In this document: piece by piece, positions 6,262-9,164 of the stretch
Numbering within the stretch: position 1 is the stretch's first letter
Layout of the letters: each line of letters starts with the position of its first letter
DNA from: W0P28-013 sp963621145
GTDB taxonomy: Bacteria; Bacteroidota; Bacteroidia; Bacteroidales; Paludibacteraceae
Reading direction: 5' to 3'
DNA: 9,164 nucleotides
Assembly (NCBI GenBank): GCA_963621145.1
Contig: CAVFDI010000065.1
Coordinates: forward strand, 1-9,164
Made by a program: the position numbers and the translations under genes
The notes under the pieces: model-generated
Database searches by the model: none
What the model saw: the letters and a program-made list of their open reading frames with translations, nothing else
What the model was told of the DNA's origin: nothing

Positions 6262-6325
6262 AATTATCCAATTACCTAATTTCCAATTATTTAATTATTT
6301 GAAAATTTGAAAAATTGAAGATTGA
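6262..6325 (+). repeat. AATTAYYY and TTTGAAAA octamer arrays
   Basis: The first array is AATTATCC, AATTACCT, AATTTCC (one base short), AATTATTT and AATTATTT (6262-6300). It overlaps TTTGAAAA, TTTGAAAA and the degenerate ATTGAAGA (6298-6321). With the neighbouring arrays they fill most of the gap between 6227 and 6437. No gene or promoter is seen in this stretch. Confidence 0.75.
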
Positions 6326-6345
6326 GGCGATGTTGAATGCGAATA

Positions 6346-6373
6346 ATTCATAATTCTTAATTCAAAATTCTTA
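6346..6373 (+). repeat. ATTCNNA heptamer tandem repeat
   Basis: ATTCATA, ATTCTTA, ATTCAAA and ATTCTTA are contiguous, followed by ATTACAC, where the REP-like element begins. The first four bases of each unit are constant. Confidence 0.85.
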
Positions 6374-6378
6374 ATTAC

Positions 6379-6420
6379 ACCCCCAAAAAAAACTTCCCCC
6401 TTTGGGGGATTAGAGGGGGT
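6379..6420. repeat. REP-like palindromic element
   Basis: An inner hairpin of CCCCC-TTT-GGGGG (6396-6408) is nested within the outer arms ACCCCC (6379-6384) and GGGGGT (6415-6420). Similar C5/G5 elements are, from my memory, dispersed between genes in Bacteroidota and some cyanobacteria. It ends 17 bp before the methyltransferase ATG and could fold into the translation initiation region of that gene. Confidence 0.75.
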
Positions 6421-6421
6421 C

Positions 6422-6436
6422 TTGAAATTCTGAAAA
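6422..6436 (+). repeat. TTGAAATT-CTGAAAA before the methyltransferase start
   Basis: Two units of the YTGAAAN family end one base before the ATG at 6438. They share an exact 14-mer with 5521-5534. Confidence 0.75.
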
Positions 6437-6437
6437 A

Positions 6438-8903
6438 ATGTACCAAAACATTCGCGAAGAGGCTCTAAAACTGAAAGTGGCTGCCGACTGGTTCGAGCGG
6501 TTCGACTGCACCGACATCATTGGGCGCATCGATTTTGCTGTGAAAATACCAACCGATGGCAAATCACTTTTTGGAAACGAATACCTGCTGTGGGCCGAAG
6601 CCAAACAGACACCAACCGATGTCTACCGCATGCTCACGCAATTGCTCGTCACCATAAAGCAAGACGCCGAAATGCAAACACCGCCAAAATTCGCTGGTTG
6701 CTTCGATAACGAAAAAATTGCCTTCATCGAATATCACAATGTACTGCCTGTGTTCAACCTGAACGATTTCGACTGGACACAAACGCCATCGTCAGTATCA
6801 GAAAAAAGCGTCGAAACCGTGCGACACACCATCGATGGCACACAACTTATCACCTTCCGCTACGACGACGACCAACGCGAACTCGCCAACTTTATAAAAC
6901 AAAATTTTACACTCGATGGCAACGAAAATCTGCTATCGACACAGATAAACCGAAACAACTACACCTTTATCTATCAACGCTGGCGCAGCATGGTGATGCC
7001 ACACATCGATGCCAACTGGGAACTGCTGAAAAAAAACTACAGCATTTACGACCGCGACTTTTTTCTAGCCGAAATAAACATAGACGACAACGGCACAACC
7101 AGCGTGGACGATGATCGCACATCGGTGCAAAATTTCTACATCGAATTCGATGCGCAAGCAGCACAATATACGCTGAAACGAAAAGACAACATGGGGCTCG
7201 ACATGGCCTACACTTTCCGTTTCAAAAAGGGTGGCATTGAACACTACACCGAATTCTGGAAACGCTACAAACGCCCACCACTAAAAGAAAATTGGGATTT
7301 GATAGTGAGCCGACTCGACCTGCTTGTGCCACAAGATGTGCGCGAACGCAAAGGCGCATTTTTTACTCCACAAATATGGGTCGAAAAAAGCCAACAATAC
7401 ATTGCCTCAGTGCTTGGCGACAATTGGCAGGACGAATACACCATTTGGGACTGCTGCGCTGGCACTGGCAACCTGCTGGCTGGACTCACCAACAAATACA
7501 ACATCTGGGCAAGCACACTCGACCAACAAGATGTAGATGTGATGAACGAACGCATACGCAACGGCGCAAACCTGCTACCGAACCATGTGTTCCAGTTCGA
7601 TTTTCTGAACGACGAATTCACAAAACTGCCGCAACCGCTCCAAGAGATTATTGCCGACCCCGAACGCCGCAAACGCCTCGTCATCTACATCAACCCGCCG
7701 TATGCCGAAGCCACCACCGCAACAACCGTTACTGGCACTGGTGCAAACAAAACAGGCGTGGCACTTGGCAACCGCACCTATCTAAAATACAAAGACCAAA
7801 TTGGCAAAGCTAGCAACGAACTCTTTGCGCAATTTTTCATACGAATCTACAACGAAATCCCCGGCTGTACGCTTGCAGAATTTTCAAAGTTGAAAATTCT
7901 GCAAGCGGCAAATTTTTCGGATTTCCGACGCATTTTCTGCGCGCGACTCGAAAAAATGTTCGTTGTACCCGCCAAAACCTTCGACAATGTAAAAGGCTCG
8001 TTCCCCATCGGTTTCATGATTTGGAACACCGACAAACACGAACCTTTCGCCCAAACACAAGCCGATGTGTACAATGCCGATGATGAAAATCAGGGAAAGA
8101 AAAAAATCTACACATTTGATGACAAACAGCAAAATATCAATAAATGGATTAAAGAATTTGACGACAAACAAGCACAACAAATTATAGGCTATATGGAAAA
8201 TGTCGCTCCTGACTTTCAACACAATAACCAATTGTGCATAGCCAACAAGGAAGGAACACACCATAATAATTACCTTGCCTACAACTCTAATAATTTAATT
8301 ATTGGGAGCATTTACCTTTCCGCTCGCCAATGCATTGAAGCCACATGGTTGAACGACCGCGACCAGTTTTTGTTTCCAAACGACGGTTGGCAGAGCGATA
8401 GCGAGTTTCAGGCCGATTGTTTGGCATTCGCGCTGCTGCACGGGCAGAACCGCATTACTAGCGCGCAAGGCACAAACCATTGGATACCCTACACCGAGGC
8501 GGAGGTAGAGGCACGCGAGAAATTTGCCTCGCACTTTATGAGCGATTTCATAGCGGGCAAAGCGGCTTGCAATGTGGCGCAAGATACGCTTTTTGCCAAC
8601 GAGCAAACCAGCCTTGTACCAACTGCGCCCATGCAGTTCTCGCCCCAAGCGCAAGCCGTGCTGCAAGCAGGGCGCGACCTGTGGCGCTACTATCACCAAA
8701 CCTGCGCTGCCAGCGACTACAATCCAAACGCATCGCTCTACGACATACGCGCCTATTTTCAGGGTCGCGACGACAAAGGCAAGATGAACCACACCAGCAC
8801 CGATGCCGACTACAACGCACTGATTGCCACCCTGCGCCAAAACCTGAAAGAACTCGCAAAAAAAATAGAACCAAAAATTTACGAATACGGATTCTTGAAA
8901 TAA
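6438..8903 (+). CDS. Probable type IIG restriction-modification protein (nuclease + N6-adenine methyltransferase)
   Basis: This 821-residue cytoplasmic protein appears to combine DNA cleavage and methylation in one chain. The N-terminal part has a candidate PD-(D/E)xK site: D32 in GRIDFAV, then E54-A-K56 in LLWAEAKQ, and Q68 in the next helix. A long linker region (about 90-290) follows. The methyltransferase core starts with motif X-like RKGAFFTP (304-311), then AdoMet-binding motif I, WDCCAGTGNLL (337-347), and catalytic motif IV, NPPY (419-422), typical of N6-adenine enzymes. The C-terminal third (about 530-780) would hold target recognition. No separate specificity or restriction gene is nearby. 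At 821 residues it is short for type IIG but has no frameshift. Two oddities are a perfect inverted repeat at 7870-7907 and an AT-rich stretch near 8101-8340. The methyltransferase is firm; the nuclease is inferred from motif spacing. Confidence 0.85.
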   Translation: MYQNIREEALKLKVAADWFERFDCTDIIGRIDFAVKIPTDGKSLFGNEYLLWAEAKQTPTDVYRMLTQLLVTIKQDAEMQTPPKFAGCFDNEKIAFIEYHNVLPVFNLNDFDWTQTPSSVSEKSVETVRHTIDGTQLITFRYDDDQRELANFIKQNFTLDGNENLLSTQINRNNYTFIYQRWRSMVMPHIDANWELLKKNYSIYDRDFFLAEINIDDNGTTSVDDDRTSVQNFYIEFDAQAAQYTLKRKDNMGLDMAYTFRFKKGGIEHYTEFWKRYKRPPLKENWDLIVSRLDLLVPQDVRERKGAFFTPQIWVEKSQQYIASVLGDNWQDEYTIWDCCAGTGNLLAGLTNKYNIWASTLDQQDVDVMNERIRNGANLLPNHVFQFDFLNDEFTKLPQPLQEIIADPERRKRLVIYINPPYAEATTATTVTGTGANKTGVALGNRTYLKYKDQIGKASNELFAQFFIRIYNEIPGCTLAEFSKLKILQAANFSDFRRIFCARLEKMFVVPAKTFDNVKGSFPIGFMIWNTDKHEPFAQTQADVYNADDENQGKKKIYTFDDKQQNINKWIKEFDDKQAQQIIGYMENVAPDFQHNNQLCIANKEGTHHNNYLAYNSNNLIIGSIYLSARQCIEATWLNDRDQFLFPNDGWQSDSEFQADCLAFALLHGQNRITSAQGTNHWIPYTEAEVEAREKFASHFMSDFIAGKAACNVAQDTLFANEQTSLVPTAPMQFSPQAQAVLQAGRDLWRYYHQTCAASDYNPNASLYDIRAYFQGRDDKGKMNHTSTDADYNALIATLRQNLKELAKKIEPKIYEYGFLK
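7870..7907. repeat. Perfect inverted repeat, 18-bp arms, inside the methyltransferase gene
   Basis: CGCTTGCAGAATTTTCAA (7870-7887) is the exact reverse complement of 7890-7907, with only AG between. It encodes residues 478-490 (T-L-A-E-F-S-K-L-K-I-L-Q-A) in frame. In RNA it would form a very stable hairpin, and a five-T tract (7913-7917) follows within 6 nt, giving it the look of an intrinsic terminator in mid-gene. Confidence 0.95.
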
Positions 8904-8913
8904 TTGATAATGA

Positions 8914-8962
8914 AAGTAGCAAGTAGCAAGAAAGTGTGAAAGTATGAAAGTGCGAAGGTAGG
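8914..8962 (+). repeat. AAGTAGC heptamers followed by AAAGTRYG octamers
   Basis: Two exact AAGTAGC units and AAG (8914-8930) lead into AAAGTGTG, AAAGTATG, AAAGTGCG and AAGGTAGG (8931-8962). The array begins 10 bp after the methyltransferase TAA stop. The first family is the reverse complement of CTTGCTA at 5489-5516. Confidence 0.85.
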
Positions 8963-8981
8963 GACGCGGCATGCCATGTCC
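8962..8981. repeat. Palindromic GGCATGCC element
   Basis: GGAC (8962-8965) and GTCC (8978-8981) flank the perfect 8-bp palindrome GGCATGCC (8968-8975), with two unmatched or wobble positions on each side. It is GC-rich within an AT-rich gap and resembles dispersed REP-like palindromes. There is no T-tract, so it is a poor terminator. Confidence 0.65.
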
Positions 8982-8986
8982 GAGAA

Positions 8987-9021
8987 AATAAATAATAAAC
9001 AATGAATAATGAACAATAATT
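8987..9021 (+). repeat. AATRAAY heptamer tandem repeat
   Basis: AATAAAT, AATAAAC, AATGAAT, AATGAAC and AATAATT are five contiguous units in exact 7-bp register. Most differences are transitions at fixed positions (R at 4, Y at 7). Confidence 0.85.
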
Positions 9022-9026
9022 GCGGA

Positions 9027-9065
9027 TTTTCGGCTACCGAAAACTCTTAAACTCTTAAACACTGA
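9027..9065 (+). repeat. Perfect 7-bp hairpin and AACTCTTA octamers
   Basis: TTTTCGG-CTA-CCGAAAA (9027-9043) is a perfect stem-loop. It is followed by AACTCTTA, AACTCTTA and the degenerate AACACTGA (9042-9065). The hairpin is not followed by a T-run, so termination between the methyltransferase gene and prfB is not clearly supported. Confidence 0.65.
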
Positions 9066-9103
9066 AATCTGAAATCTGAAATCTGAAATTTGAAATCTGA
9101 AAC
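9062..9103 (+). repeat. Six YTGAAAY heptamers abutting the prfB start
   Basis: CTGAAAT four times, then TTGAAAT and CTGAAAC, run without a gap and end at the base before the ATG at 9104. This is the longest and purest array of the family in the window. Confidence 0.93.
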
Positions 9104-9164
9104 ATGATTACTTCCGACCAACAAAAATCGCTCAACGAGCGCGTAGAGGCACTTCGCCGCTATC
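9104..9164 (+). CDS. prfB: Peptide chain release factor 2, N-terminal fragment (cut by window end)
   Basis: Only 20 codons and one base are present. They read MITSDQQKSLNERVEALRRY, matching the start of Bacteroidota RF2 (MIT..Q....ER..ALRRYL). RF2 recognises UGA and UAA stop codons and triggers peptide release on the ribosome. In most bacteria the next bases after LRxY form the CTTTGA slip site, where a +1 frameshift at an in-frame UGA sets RF2 level; the window ends one base into that position (TAT C). The ATG is supported by the YTGAAAY array that ends at it. No promoter is seen in the 200-bp gap. The assignment rests on a short but characteristic N terminus. Confidence 0.78.
   Translation, partial: MITSDQQKSLNERVEALRRY

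Noticed and set aside
9027..9043. Possible terminator of the methyltransferase gene
   Set aside because: The hairpin is perfect but is not followed by a T-tract on either strand, so it is listed only as a structure.
8295..9062. 255-codon minus-strand frame entering the gap before prfB
   Set aside because: It is opposite the methyltransferase C terminus, and its first part translates repeat arrays. No domain or promoter supports it.
8914..9103. Possible CRISPR array
   Set aside because: Units are 7-8 bp and contiguous with no spacers; no cas gene is in the window.

Overview
The window looks like a piece of a Bacteroidota chromosome, most likely order Bacteroidales. The main evidence is three promoters of the Bacteroidetes type (TTTG, 19-20 bp, TAnnTTTG), leaders that are A-rich and mostly lack a Shine-Dalgarno, a LysRS with a C-terminal extension, and the rplY-pth pair. 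The genus cannot be named from this sequence.

Layout. Positions 1-197 are non-coding, with a direct repeat and a promoter. nrnA (DHH phosphoesterase) and lysS follow on the + strand and end at a hairpin terminator near 3035-3074. rplY and pth form a two-gene minus-strand operon that converges on lysS. A divergent promoter region at 4327-4635 serves rplY leftward and a GT2 polyprenol-phosphate glycosyltransferase rightward. Further right on the + strand are a nitroreductase-fold lipoprotein, a large protein combining a probable PD-(D/E)xK nuclease with an N6-adenine methyltransferase (a type IIG-like restriction-modification enzyme), and the first 20 codons of prfB (release factor 2), cut by the window end.

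The genes are mostly housekeeping functions in RNA turnover, aminoacylation, peptidyl-tRNA recycling, the 5S rRNA-binding ribosomal protein and termination. The restriction-modification gene is the one clear accessory element and sits between the lipoprotein gene and prfB.

The most unusual feature lies between the genes. The gaps at 1199-1296, 2996-3157, 5372-5560, 6224-6437 and 8904-9103 are built largely of short tandem repeats with 7- or 8-base units. At least ten unit families are present, each drifting along its run. One family (YTGAAAY) lies at or close to the start codon of five + strand genes. Other families overlap or touch the stop codons of the preceding genes. REP-like palindromes are embedded in two of these gaps, and a perfect inverted repeat with 18-bp arms lies inside the methyltransferase gene.
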